From positions 16,995,467 through 17,059,466 of the forward strand of contig CAIIXF020000002.1 in assembly GCA_903813345.2 (NCBI GenBank): a stretch of 64,000 bases of DNA, in the 5' to 3' direction. Within the stretch, counting starts at the first letter, position 1. Each line of letters starts with the position of its first letter. This document shows, one piece after another, positions 24,220-36,800 of the stretch. Below the pieces are notes generated by a model. That model was not told where the DNA came from. It worked only from the letters and a program-made list of their open reading frames with translations, and did no database searches. The DNA comes from Owenia fusiformis. Taxonomy: Eukaryota; Annelida; Polychaeta; Sabellida; Oweniidae. The translations under genes were made by a program, and so were the position numbers.

Positions 24220-27200
24220 ATGGCAGATGCATACAGCTTCGTGAAAGGGGGAAAATTAAAGCTTAAAGGAGAAAAGACGTAAGAACTAATAATATTTTTT
24301 TATTTTATAGATAGCCTAGACTTATCCCGTTCCAGGACTATGGTCCTGTACGGAGCCCATACATTTGCCTGTACGATTACAACTTGGGAGAATTATCTAC
24401 GCCCCTTCCACTTAAGAAACCTACCTCAATGCATTCTAGAACTCAAAATGTAACTTCTAATATATTGGAACCGCCGATTGTCTGGGTTAGTTGGCAGAAC
24501 GAGGTCTTTTTGTTTCTTATGGCTCTTTTGGTCGAAGTTCGATTAAGATGGCGGTTATAACGGAATTTCCCGAACTCTTCCGTAATAGCACGAACTTGGT
24601 TTTTCGTTACGTCACTTCCGTGTAAAATGGATTTGTCACCGGTAAGAGGGAATTTCGAAAATTTCGGACAATATTTTCAATATTTACTGCCATGTCGACA
24701 TCCTATGCTCTTAACTGTATACCGAATGGTTAAACAATGTTTCTTACCGGAAACAAATCCATTTTACACGAAAGTGATGTTACGAAAAACCAAGTTCGTG
24801 CTATTACGGAAGAGTTCGGGAAATTCCGTTATAACCGCCATCTTAATCGAACTTCGACCAAAAGAGCCATAAGAAACAAAAAGACCTCGTTCTGCCAACT
24901 AACCCAGACAATCGGCGGTTCCAATATATTAGAAGTTACATTTTGAGTTCTAGAATGCATTGAGGTAGGTTTCTTAAGTGGAAGGGGCGTAGATAATTCT
25001 CCCAAGTTGTAATCGTACAGGCAAATGTATGGGCTCCGTACAGGACCAAAGTCCGGGAACAGGATAAGCCTAGACTAGGTTAGACCTACATGTAAAGTGG
25101 GGGACAAAAATAAACCTCAACCATCAAAAGTTGTCACAATGAGCTAATTTATAAGTTTCGTGTCTCAAACTCTCCCAAGTGGTAGAAAAATAATTCCCGT
25201 TTACTTGAAGTAGCACAATAAATGAATCCAAAGCTTTATACCTGCAAATGATGGATAAATCCCTACCAAATCGAAAGAATGTTTTCATGAATCGCCATGT
25301 TTGTGATCCAAGAAGGATTGACTCCCAGAATGCAACATAAGTTAACCTTATTTACTCGTGACAGGTTTCAAAATGGCGTTCCACCATTTTGAAAGCTGGC
25401 ACGTGTCATATTTGCATTTTGGGAGTCAATCCTCCCTTGCGGCGTAATCGGGCTCCAAAATCACCTCAACATTTGAAGAGTCGGCATTAACATGTGAATA
25501 TCCACTTCAACTTTTTAAGTTCTTATTTGTCATTATGGACACAAATTTCACTATATTTTGACTTACTAGGACGGAGAAAATAGAGCACTGAATACACTGA
25601 GGTAAGAGTTTATGCGACAGCATGTAATTTTCATAGCTATAGTACTGCCCTGTCAACCCTCACGCATTAGGCGTGATTGTCACGCATTTGCTGGAAAAAT
25701 AGAAATCACGCATCAATTCAGCGTGTATGATCAAATATCACGCAAATCACGCATTTTGTTGAATTTTTTAAAAATCTTTTTTTGTGAAATGCCGATACAC
25801 ACGGTGACCAAGAGTTAACAGTGCAAATTGGCCCGGTCATGTTTTTTCAAACTCTTTAGTCGTGTTTTGTAAAAACATGGGATGCGACATTCGATAGAAT
25901 GGAGCAAAAAGATAAGAATATTCTATATTTTACAAACTTACATATCTTGACTTCTACCTTAGATGTTCTTCTTCATACCCACGAATCTATTTTGGGGATA
26001 GATCCATCATACTTCATATCAATCGCAATTATATACCAAAAGTGCCAGAAATATGGACTTAATTTGCATTTAGTGTTATTTATTTACGTTTAAATAGACA
26101 ATCCATTCAACAACGTGGAATAATATTCACTAGTCTAAAGATCGTGTAAATATTTTAACTGTATTTATCTAAAAAAATTGCCATAAATGACCGTAAATGT
26201 AGAAAGTGGAGTTAACTATGGAGAAGGGACAACATAACATAAGCATGTTAACGTTTCGGAATTGTAAAGATAACGTTTTAGACGTGATAAAATTAACGAC
26301 TGAATTGTCTTGTAATAGTGTTCACATTTCACATGTTTTGTTGCTTAATAATTTGTCTGTGCTTCTGAAAATACCAATTTGACTAAATCTGTTTTTCAAT
26401 GGAGTGAGAAAAATATGAATCTGTGATAACAATATTGTGGTATTTCTTCAAGCCTAATTGAGATGAAAAGATCTGAAAATAGTAAGGTCTTTGTGGATTT
26501 GTACAGTGCCACCTGGCCTAAATAAGTTCACATTTTTATGTTATTGAATGCACATGTTTCTGTTTCAGCAAGAAGAAACATAAGAAACACAAGAAGCGTA
26601 AACACGAAGAGACAGAGGGGGGAGATGGGGATGCCACAGATACATTACAACATGGTAAAGTTGACTATATTTTCAAGAGAAAATTTTACTGCAAAAAATA
26701 TAAAGAAGTGCAAATAAACAATCTATGGGGTCACTTAAAGAGCAAAATTACTGAAGTAGGTAATATGATAATCTACTGATTTACTTTGGCTATGCAAGGG
26801 TTGACACAAAAAAATAAGATTGTTGTGTTTTTGTCTCACTGAAATTATTTACATTTTAATGTTGAACACCTCGTTTTAGGTGGCTGGTGGCGAGTGAGCA
26901 AGCATAAGGAAATCACAGGATCCATTGCGATAGAACTGGGAGAAAATTGTTATATTCAAGCACAAGACAATGGTTTGTTCTCCACTGGCCCTCATAGAGA
27001 AATAGGTGTGTAGGAGGAGGGGAATGAAAAAATTGTGTATCCAAGGTTGAAACTTGCATATTTTGGAAAGTACAATAACTTTGGGGCAATATTTCAACCG
27101 TCTTAAAATCTGATTTGAAATGGAGAAAATGTTTCAAAAAGACATGGTCATGTTCCCAAATATGTACATATTGTACACAGTACTCGTATGTTTGGATGGA

Positions 27201-30200
27201 AGTTCAATAAAAGTTTTAGAAATAGTTTATGACACTTCAGTCATTAAAGTTTCAGCCTAGCCTCATGATAGTACATCTGATAAAGGCCAATATAAGGAAA
27301 GTGAGATATTCATTATGATAGCAAATTGCTAAAGTACAGATTTATTTTAATATCTAATAGTCTTGGCATTCTTGAAATTTGTGTCAGGCAATATTTTAAT
27401 AACATTTGTTTCCAGAAGACTATGCTTTGCCCTCCTGAGATATTAACATCATACTAAATATTCAACAAACAGTTATGTTTAGTCTTTTCATAATATATAA
27501 CATATTGGAACATTGAAAACATTTACACTCGACACCCTAAGTCAGTGGGAGTATCAGAGCCAATATCAGATTGTGTTGCAGAGCAACCTAAGTACATACA
27601 ATTTACAGCATGCAATGAAGAACTTTGAAGTATTTATAGAAATAATTGAAATCAACAAAATGAAAAAAGAAAATTGTAATTCTGGCCAGCAATATGTCTT
27701 AACTAGTCGACTTTGTAATGAGGATATATCGTTGTGTCTATAGGTGAAGGACCTGATCCCACTGAAGAAATCACAGCAGTGTATATATCAGACACAAAGA
27801 TTGCACTGAAATCAGGCTATGGAAAGTATGTCAGCGTAGACAGTGATGGTAAAGTTGTAGGCAGATCTGACGCCATTGGTAGCAGAGAACAATGGGAACC
27901 AGTATTCCAAGAGGTAAATTTTCCTGGTGATGTAGTTGATTACAATTTGGTACACTAGCATAGAACCCGAGTTCAGGCCATTTCAAAGGCCTCTTGCAAA
28001 GTTTGAAAACATTGTTTTATCATTCAAATATTATTATTCATGACTCAAAAAGTTGTTGGTATTCTGATTTTGATATTTCTGAATTTTTTGATGGCATTCT
28101 TGTTGGTTTCAAATTTTGAGGTAAATTAGTATAGAATTCAGAGTTAGATGCCAACCAGTTTATAGCATTTAAGCTTAAGATTGGATCAGTTTTTAAAGAT
28201 GATTTGGCAGTTAAGGGGTTCTGCCCAAAGTTTTAACAAGCAAAGGATATTCATTTCTATGATTGTTTATTTTTTGTTGGGTTGAGATTTTTAGTACCAA
28301 CTTTCAGATATGTTTCTTCATTATAAAACAAATGTCAAAATATTTGAATGAAGCATAACTGTGTCTTCAAACTGACACTGATTCTGTTATCACATTGTTC
28401 CAGGGTAAAACTGCTCTTCTGGGTTGCAACAGTTGCTTCCTGTCAAAGGAGGAAAGTACAGGGGACATTGTGTGTAGGAGCAAGACTGCTGGGACTGAAG
28501 AGATGCTTGCAGTGAGTATTTGAATCCCACTTTTTCAAAGTGCTTTATTGTCATCATCTTGTGTTGCTTGGTGTGTGAGCGCACCACATAAATCTTGTCA
28601 TCAAAATTCCAGTAAAACTGCTCACCTATTCAACTTGAATTTATCATCATTTTATACAAAGTGACAAAAAACAACAATCTTTCCTTTCTCTCTCCCCTAC
28701 AGTAAACCTGTAAAATAATATGTGAGAAGAAAGATTTATTAAAAAAGACTTGAATTTATACAGATGCAAGAATAGATGCCAAGATTTTGGGCATGCTGGG
28801 TAAATTATTTGAAGGTCTTTGAATTTTTTAACAAATATAGATAAAGTGTGATATTTACAACTGTGTCTTGTAAGCAATTACCATTATTGTGGCTAATATG
28901 GATACAGATTTTGAAATATGGTATTTTTCTGACTTTTACACAAAACATTGAATGATTCATATAATAGTTGTACATTGTTATTTTTATATTTATTTTTTTC
29001 TAGATTCGGTCTAATGCAGTTAAGGAGTATGTCAGTGAAATACCCAAAGAGGAAAAGGGCAAAATAAAAGACACAGAAATAAATTATGTGTAAGTTTACA
29101 ATATCTCATTTTCTAAGTGTTTGTGTATTTTACCAAAACAGCTTTGATTTGCAAGAAACTCCTACATAGTCACTATAATGAGTTTGTATGTTGTATTGTA
29201 TGTACCGTATTCTCTGTAATTAGCGCCCACTCTCTAATAAGCGCCCACCCCGCTTCACAAAGTTCAAGAAACATCGAGGAATCAACAAGAATTGAAGAAT
29301 ATATCAGGAAAAAAATATTTCTCAAAATCCAGGAGCGGGCGATAATAGAGTACTTACCCTAAAACTGCTGTAAACACGACGCGTTTTGTAATTCTATGCA
29401 TCCTCTCGATACATATCTATCGATGGGTGCTTCCCACACCATACCATGCTAATATTGTCTCCAAATAGTCCATAATGAATGAAGGAATTGTTCTTTATCG
29501 GCATTCAGAAATTTCAAAAGCTACTGCGCAGATGTTCTGCGCATGTCAAGGTCGTGAACTTTCTGGTTTCTTTTTAATGTTTCTCGACTTTTACACGACT
29601 TTTGCACGAATAATGATGATCTCTCATCAAATTAGAAATAATGTATAACTTTAGATCGATATCCAGCAGTCTCTAGTGGAAATATTGAAGGTAATCGGCG
29701 ATAATGACAAAGTGGGCGTGCCGGAAATAAATTAGACATAGACGGGTCTTCAACCACTGTCAATATTGTCTAAGCGATCTTTACCGTATTCTCTCCAATA
29801 ACAGCACTTGTCATATTATTATAAAAATATGTTGAAGAAAATGCATTCTTGTCAAGAAAAATTGCCATACATGAAATTCCTCGGGATTTCTGATTTCTTT
29901 CATACATGGGCGCTTATTAGAATGGTCTAAATAATGTATTTTCAATTTTCTAAACGCCCTGGGCGCTAATTACAGAGAATACGGTATGTATAATTTATTT
30001 GCCTCTTAATAACAAGAGAGTTACATTCACAAATTTATACAAAAAAAAACAAAAAAACGTGAGAGCCCTCTCCGAAGAATAAAATATCACTTTTACAATG
30101 TTGATCAATGCGACCTATATCATTGAAGATGAACATTTGGTTCATTAGATAGACAAGCCTAGATTGAACTCTTTGAAACCCTAGAAGCCTAAAATAAAGT

Positions 30201-30550
30201 GTCTAAAAAATAGGATCTAGGAAGTATGGAAGGAAATGTAATATTAGAAATTCTGAATGTATATTTACCATTTTTAAAAGTGAAGAAATGCATGTAGCAT
30301 AATCCAGAGTCAAAAAATCATCTAATAGTATCAAATCCATGGAATAATTTTAATCAAAGCATTAAGTTTCTGCAACAGCTCATTCTGAAAATCTGATTCC
30401 AGGAAAAAATTCCAAAGCTTTGAAGATCGGAGGTTACTTATTAGTAAGGAAGATGTTTCTGCATTGAAAAAGGCTAAGAAATCAGGGGACTTTCACGAAG
30501 TAATGTTGGACAGGAGAGAGAAAATGAAGGCTGATCGATACTGTAAATAG
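24220..30550 (+). CDS. FRG1: FRG1, actin-bundling / RNA-processing protein
   Basis: A 260-aa protein in seven exons: 24220-24278, 26569-26654, 26880-27005, 27744-27913, 28404-28511, 29004-29089 and 30403-30550 (stop TAG). All junctions are GT-AG, the phases agree and the sum is 783 nt. FRG1 is a conserved single-copy eukaryotic protein linked to pre-mRNA splicing, nucleolar RNA and F-actin bundling, with a fascin-like beta-trefoil. Seen here: the basic N-terminal stretch [14 protein letters not shown]; the trefoil core with [55 protein letters not shown] and [12 protein letters not shown]; and the C-terminal INYVKKFQSF then LLISKEDV and [15 protein letters not shown]. Its length equals that of the animal orthologues (about 258 aa). 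Intron 1 carries a 758-bp long inverted repeat and intron 6 a 780-bp DNA transposon. AATAAA lies at 31053. Confidence 0.96.
24316..25073. mobile_element. Long inverted-repeat element in FRG1 intron 1
   Basis: Two arms of about 330 bp (24316-24647 and 24742-25073) are near-identical inverted copies, separated by about 95 bp. The termini read CTAG(A/G)CTTATCC. Both arms carry ACGGAGCCCATACATTTGCC or its complement. The small frames seen within are mirror products of the arms. Flanking CTAG or TAG may be the target duplication, but this is not certain. It has no transposase and is a young-looking fold-back element or MITE. Confidence 0.85.
29205..29984. mobile_element. 780-bp non-autonomous DNA transposon in FRG1 intron 6
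   Basis: The termini CCGTATTCTCTGTAATTAGC and its exact complement are bounded on both sides by TATGTA (29199-29204 and 29985-29990), a 6-bp target duplication. A second partial terminus lies near 29783. No open frame of note is present. The superfamily is not identified; most common classes use 2, 3, 4 or 8 bp, so 6 bp is unusual. Confidence 0.8.
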
Positions 30551-33500
30551 AATGTACAGTAAAACTTGTGAAAGTAGAACACCTTTGTAAATGGAACACT
30601 TCAGAGACCCACGATCCATTGTCTTAATGTTAAATGAGCCTCTGTAAGTGAAACACCTACAGAGTGGAACATTTACACAGGATTCACAGTACCGAAAGAC
30701 AGTTTGATATTTATTTAATCCAATATAGAACAAAATGGATACGACATGCACATTGTACACAATGCATACCTGATGAAAAGACTTGGATCCATTTTATACA
30801 TTGGACTGCAGAAAAATGTCTTCATTTCAGATATAAATCACAAAAACGGGTTGTCATTCTCAACGATTAAGACATATTTAAGAAGGTTATACTCAAAGAA
30901 TTAAAGGCATTAGCTGCTCATGAGAATATAATATGCTAGATAGTACTAAAGCAGATTTTTGTTTGACGAGTTTCTAATTACCTACAGATGATAAATAACG
31001 GACAATATTTATGTGGTCATAGTCCTGTAACATTAATAATTTTATTCATTCCAATAAATTGTTATTGAATTCCAAACTATTAGTTAATTGATAAAACTGG
31101 ATAGGAAGATTTTAGTATTTTCTGAATGTGAGCTCTATACGTAGATACTAGATTAAAAACTAGATAAAAACATGAAACTTATTGTGAAATTATGAGTTCA
31201 ACGGCTGAACGTACTAGGATTGTATTAAAATAAAGTAACAACAGCGGCTTAAAATCCATGAGAGTCCAAAATTATCCCCCTGCAATATCTACATTATGTT
31301 CTCTGTTACCCATGCCCAGACAGGTAATGCAATGAGAATTAAGCAACTATTAAAACAAATATCGCCTTTCACTGTCCCAACTCACCCAATCTGCAGGAAA
31401 ACAGCAATCCATTTCCCATAAAAATAAGTGTGAAATATGGTCATTTATTTATATTTTATTGATGCCTCTCAGTGACACTATTATAGTTTGTTTTTCAGCT
31501 TACTTATTCTTTAATGAGATGCTCAGCTATTTAAGGTGGGACATTTCGAGCATTTTGCATGTCGTACACCCCGCCCCATCCCATCCAACGGTTTTCCTCA
31601 TTTGAATAACCATATTTACTTTATCTACACTCTTAAAACGAGTGTTGTTATGTAAACGTGTTAATGTGTTTGTTTTGGGTAATTTTTTGTCCATTTTTTA
31701 ATCTACTTCTGATGAGAATCAATCTGATAGAAAGTAACTCGACCTGCTTCAATCAATTAGCCCGATCGATTACCACTCGATCCATCTCACCCACCTTAAC
31801 GCAATCTAATGTACGTGCCTAATACCTTCATCCATAATCTCTCCGCAACAGTTCCATTAATATTATCACCAGTGTTGTGCTTCATCGAGCATAGACTTAA
31901 TCGACTCAGATTTACGACTTATTGACTATTTTACGGATGTTTTATGATGTTATGAGGTATTAATGTTGCCAATTTCCATATGCAAAATGCTATCTCTTCA
32001 TTAGAGCAACACTTTCGATGATTGTCTATTCAATGATGTCGGAATAAAGTGTTCGGGATAGTTGTTATTAACCTTTTTATTTTTAATAATCCAACATTTA
32101 TTTAAATAGGAACATAAACGTTGTTTTACATTTATATATGGTTTTATTTGTATTAACAGATTGAAATACCAGATAGCAGTCGGTAGCAGGTAGCAGTCCA
32201 AACTTCTTTTCGTATTTTTGTCATTTCGAATGCTTCAATTTTCAAACTGTTCACGCAACAACATTCACATAATGGCACATGTAAACCCAACTAAGAAATA
32301 TAATACGCCGTCGTATTGGTGTACCTGAAAGAGCGCCCTGCTTCGACCACCCGATCAACTGCATGTTAACTTAGAAGTTTACGCATACAAGTAGTACTTG
32401 TACGTTAAATTTCATTTCTTTGCATACATTACTTATTTATTGATCATATTTGACAGGTTTATATGTCTTGCATTAGTTCGAATGAAAATAGAAAAATACT
32501 CAAGCGTGAAATTAATGTGTACTTTAATGGTTTCATTGTCTCACAAAAAGTGATTTAATTGTTATAAATCAGATAAAAATTGTACTCCAGTTACTGTACT
32601 GTTTGGAGGAGTTTGCCTTGTTTTTATTTTCGAAGATTGACTACTGGGCGTTTCAATAAAATATTGGGCAGGGCTTGTCTTTTCATTTCTATATTAGTCG
32701 CTTAGTTTTCCTATCATGTTGAGATGATTTCACCGAGGCCTATGGTTAGATTCTTGGCCTTTTCGGGTCTCTGTCATACACTCATGTGTCATATTTTTAC
32801 ATTACCATAAAAAACCACGATTATAGTGTTAGAAAAGAGTGTAAAATGTTTGGAGCGCAATCCTTCCACAAAACCATTCCCTTTTACAATCCTAATTCAT
32901 TGTGCATCTGAAAATAGAATCGATATATCTGATTAAAGTAGTCGTCGTAGTAATGTAGTAAAATAGTTTATTTAAGTCTCACACATACATATATACATAT
33001 TTAAAAATAGTTTTTTAGAAAGCTAGGATTGTACGCCCAGCCGTCCCCGGCTTACGAGAGACTAGATACATGTTTATCAATATTCAGATTACAGATAGAA
33101 ATACATAAATAAAGTTACATTAGTATTGCACAAGTCATTTACGGTATACAGTTTTCTTCTTTTAAACATTTGAAAAACTAAATATATGGATTTGCAAATA
33201 TCCAGATCCATTGGAATTATGATGAGGATGTGCACTGTTTATATTAAATCATTGCCGATATTAAAATATTAGCATAAGATAAAGTGAGAATTGTAAAACA
33301 TTTCAGGGAGAAACGTTTTGAGCAGAAATATTCTAAAATTTTGACAATCTTTAGAAAGTTATTCTCCGGCTTATTTGACGAACAAAAACGGACAATGCGA
33401 TGCAGTAGCCCCTACTCGTCCTAATGGTTAACTATTCTTGAATAGCTATAAGCACTCTCGATATCGGATCTTATTTTACCTATTTGATAATCAATATACG

Positions 33501-33823
33501 TCAGTATGCTCATTACTAATGTATTTACGGGTCCGTGGTGTAATGAAATGTATAATGATGTGATTGATAGAGGAAAAATTAATTTAGAAAGAGGAAAACG
33601 GCAAAGGTAGCAAAAACACTATAAAACAAAGGATTAGGACGTTGTCGTCATCGTCATATCAAACACAAAATTGATGACTTATTTTTCAAACAAAACAACG
33701 CATTGATAGTTACGACACATTAATGTTACTGTAAGCATCTATCAGTCTATATAAAACACATTTTGAACAGGATAACGCATCATAATGGAGTTCTCCTTTA
33801 TTGAAGTGTATAACTTCATATAG
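30551..33823. other. FRG1 3' UTR and intergenic region
   Basis: The FRG1 3' UTR runs to about 31075. It includes a diverged repeat of GTAAATGGAACAC / GTAAGTGAAACACC at 30588-30655. From 31100 to 33820 the DNA is AT-rich with nothing recognisable. Confidence 0.5.
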
Positions 33824-36800
33824 ATGCAAGAAGCGAACACAGGTTTAAAAGCGGATTCAGATGTGCCGCATGTACCCCACCGATTTCAAGATGACATGGA
33901 GAAGCAGAAGTACCCACCGGAACCATGTCACGGTATGAACTATTATCGCAAGGGCATACGTCAAAGCTAATATGGTAACGTGCAGGTAATGAAGTAAATA
34001 TACATATACCGAAATTACAACCACGAATGGACCGCTAAATATACAACTATGTTCACAGCCTTAGCAAGAACGTCTTCAAAATATTTGCTACACTTTTCCC
34101 CGTTTAGTATATCGTTTGACCTCGATTCTACTTCGTATTTAAACAAGTCATTTTGAGGAAGATTTGGTGGATCGTAAAAAGAAAGACAACTTATGTATTT
34201 GTATAACCAGAAACAGTGAAGGTTAATCTCCAAAAGGGACTTACTACAAAAAGCAGCAAACTATACGAACGAGCCAGATAGCCAAAACCGCCTCCAGATC
34301 ACTATGCTTCTAAGGGCGAAGATGGCAATGCTTTGTGCGGGTCTCATCCATATGACGGTGGTCACCCTTGCGGCGCTGATTTTACTGATCAAGCCTTTAA
34401 CCAAAGCAGGTAAGCGAAGGAGGTGTCATCAAAAGGGTAGAAGGCAAACAATATGGGGTAGGGGTGGTAGATTAGTAATGTCCGAGGTAAGCTATACGAG
34501 GAATGTCCAAAATATCTTTAGATGATTTTTTGCTCTAATTTTACTATCAACTTGATTTATCTTTATTTGATGGTGATGTTTCACCTGGATTGTCTTAGAT
34601 TATGCGTTGCCCAGTTTGAAGCCTGAAGGTTGCACAGTTGAGTAGATTTATTTCTATGTACAAATCAGATGTATGAGTTTTGCCTCACTAATATCAAGAA
34701 AAAATATGTTGGAGCTAGATATCAATATATTGAATGCAAATTTGGGTCATGTGGACCCCCCTCCCCCTGTGATTTTTTATTACTCGTCTGAATTCAATGA
34801 TGTTGGCATTGTAGGACTTCAAAGGTGTGCTCAGTCTCAAAATGCACTGGCCATATCTTATATGTAGGAGAGAGGGTGGTGAAAAACAGAAATTTGAAAG
34901 AAACTTTTTGTAATTCAATTAGAATACTTACAAAGCGAGCGATTGATAGAGTGAACTTCTTAATACAGACATTACTATGGCTGAAATATGCATGCATTTC
35001 TTTCTGTGAACTCATTTCATTAAAATATGATAAAAAAAGATACATTTTTACCTTAATCATGATGTATATAGCTCCGGGGACAACAAACATTTTCTTTAAT
35101 TTTTATTTTAATTATTTTTTTCAAAACAATTAGAATAATTAGTAAATGAATAATAGAACAGCCCTCGCTGTTATTCATTGTTATTGCAGGTTGCGTATTC
35201 GGATTAAGTATTAATAAGTATGGAATACTTTTTCGGAAAAACTGTCGTGTAAAGTAATAAACAATGGACTAAAGGACATTCTTTTTCTGACAAGATTTGA
35301 GTAGTTAATGATCCGGAAATTATTTAATTCCTGCGTTGACAGTGCATTTGAATAAATTCTTTTTGAGGTCGTTTTATGAGTGACAGAATGTGAAACGCGT
35401 TCAAAAGAAAAACAGCAGTTTACGTTGAACTCTTGTTTACGTAAGACCTCAGTTAATTGTTTGTTTAGCTTTATTTAAAATTGAGTAGTCGGTCATTGCC
35501 TCGTAAGTTGTTTTAGAATTAATTACATGATTTTTGCTAAAGGTAAAGTGAACGGATAGAAGACACGGGCATTGAGGATACCACTACTGAAAATTTAGAA
35601 TTGAAATCTTCAGATCTGCATGTAGAAGAAAGAGAGAACTGATATAATGCTGTATTTTGTATGAAATATCACTGAAAAAACTTGAGATGAGAAAAAATGA
35701 GATGCTAAAGAAGTCATTTGGTGATGAGAATGGACTAAGCCATTCGCCAAACAATGTCTACAGTATGTAAAAGATGAAAAATCTTGAATCAAATTGACTG
35801 TGTCCCTTTAAATTAAAGGTATCAATAATGAATGCGAATATTGGACACTTGTCTGGGCTAATGTGTCATTATTTCAGTAGTAATCACGTATTTCCTTGAG
35901 ATTTGAATTAACAGATTAAGAAAAGAACAAATAGGATATAAATATTTCATTTTCGATCATAGAATGTGCTGCTAACGATACTGAGGCGTCGTTTTACTAA
36001 TGGATATCCTTTGTTTGAGGTGCCATTATCAGTCTACCAAAGTATTTGTTAATCGACAATGACCGTGATATCACTTCATTTATTACGTATCCTGTAATCG
36101 ATCATTTTAAACATTCTTGGTAATTAATTCTTTTAGAAGATTGTACGGATCAAATATTATACTCATCTGTGATACTTGGAACTCGGGATGGACCTACGCA
36201 CATGGAGCATGTAATTCACTCCCGGGAATTCACTACTATACCTAACCCCAAGAAATGCATAATATATTCTGTTTGTCTAATGTATATTTTTGACAATACC
36301 TTATTAACATCTAACAGTCATCCGATAAACCATTCATAAGGACCAGACACATAAAAGCAAATATCATAATCATTATTAATAAGCCAAATGGGTTGCTGAT
36401 GAACACGAAATGCAAGGAATAGTAGGATGAATTATGCGCTTCTGTTGTGGAGGCTATTCAATTAATCCAGGATCTTTTTATTTTTTTAATTAAATGTTGA
36501 AAGGCAATAAAATCAATATTTATCGAGCAACTTTTAAAAAAGTGTTCCAATTTTAGAATATGCTGCATGGTATTATTTCTTGTCTATCTATCTAAATGTT
36601 TTTCAATTGTAAATTCAACGATGCAAAGTGAGCAGAAACACAATTTTACAGTGCTTTTAAATATCCAATAAAGAATGATACAGGATAGAACAGCTACACT
36701 GTTTTCTGATTTGAATGAATATCACAGTCAAGACCTATTTATTCTATTTTTATGTCAACTCAAACTGCTTTCTAGCTACATTAATAATCATATTTGATAC

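Noticed and set aside
24627-24946. Two overlapping frames of 69-81 codons in FRG1 intron 1
   Set aside because: Both lie on the arms and spacer of the long inverted repeat and mirror each other.
30482-30760. 92-codon minus-strand frame
   Set aside because: Covers the last FRG1 exon and its 3' UTR on the opposite strand; no splice or domain support.
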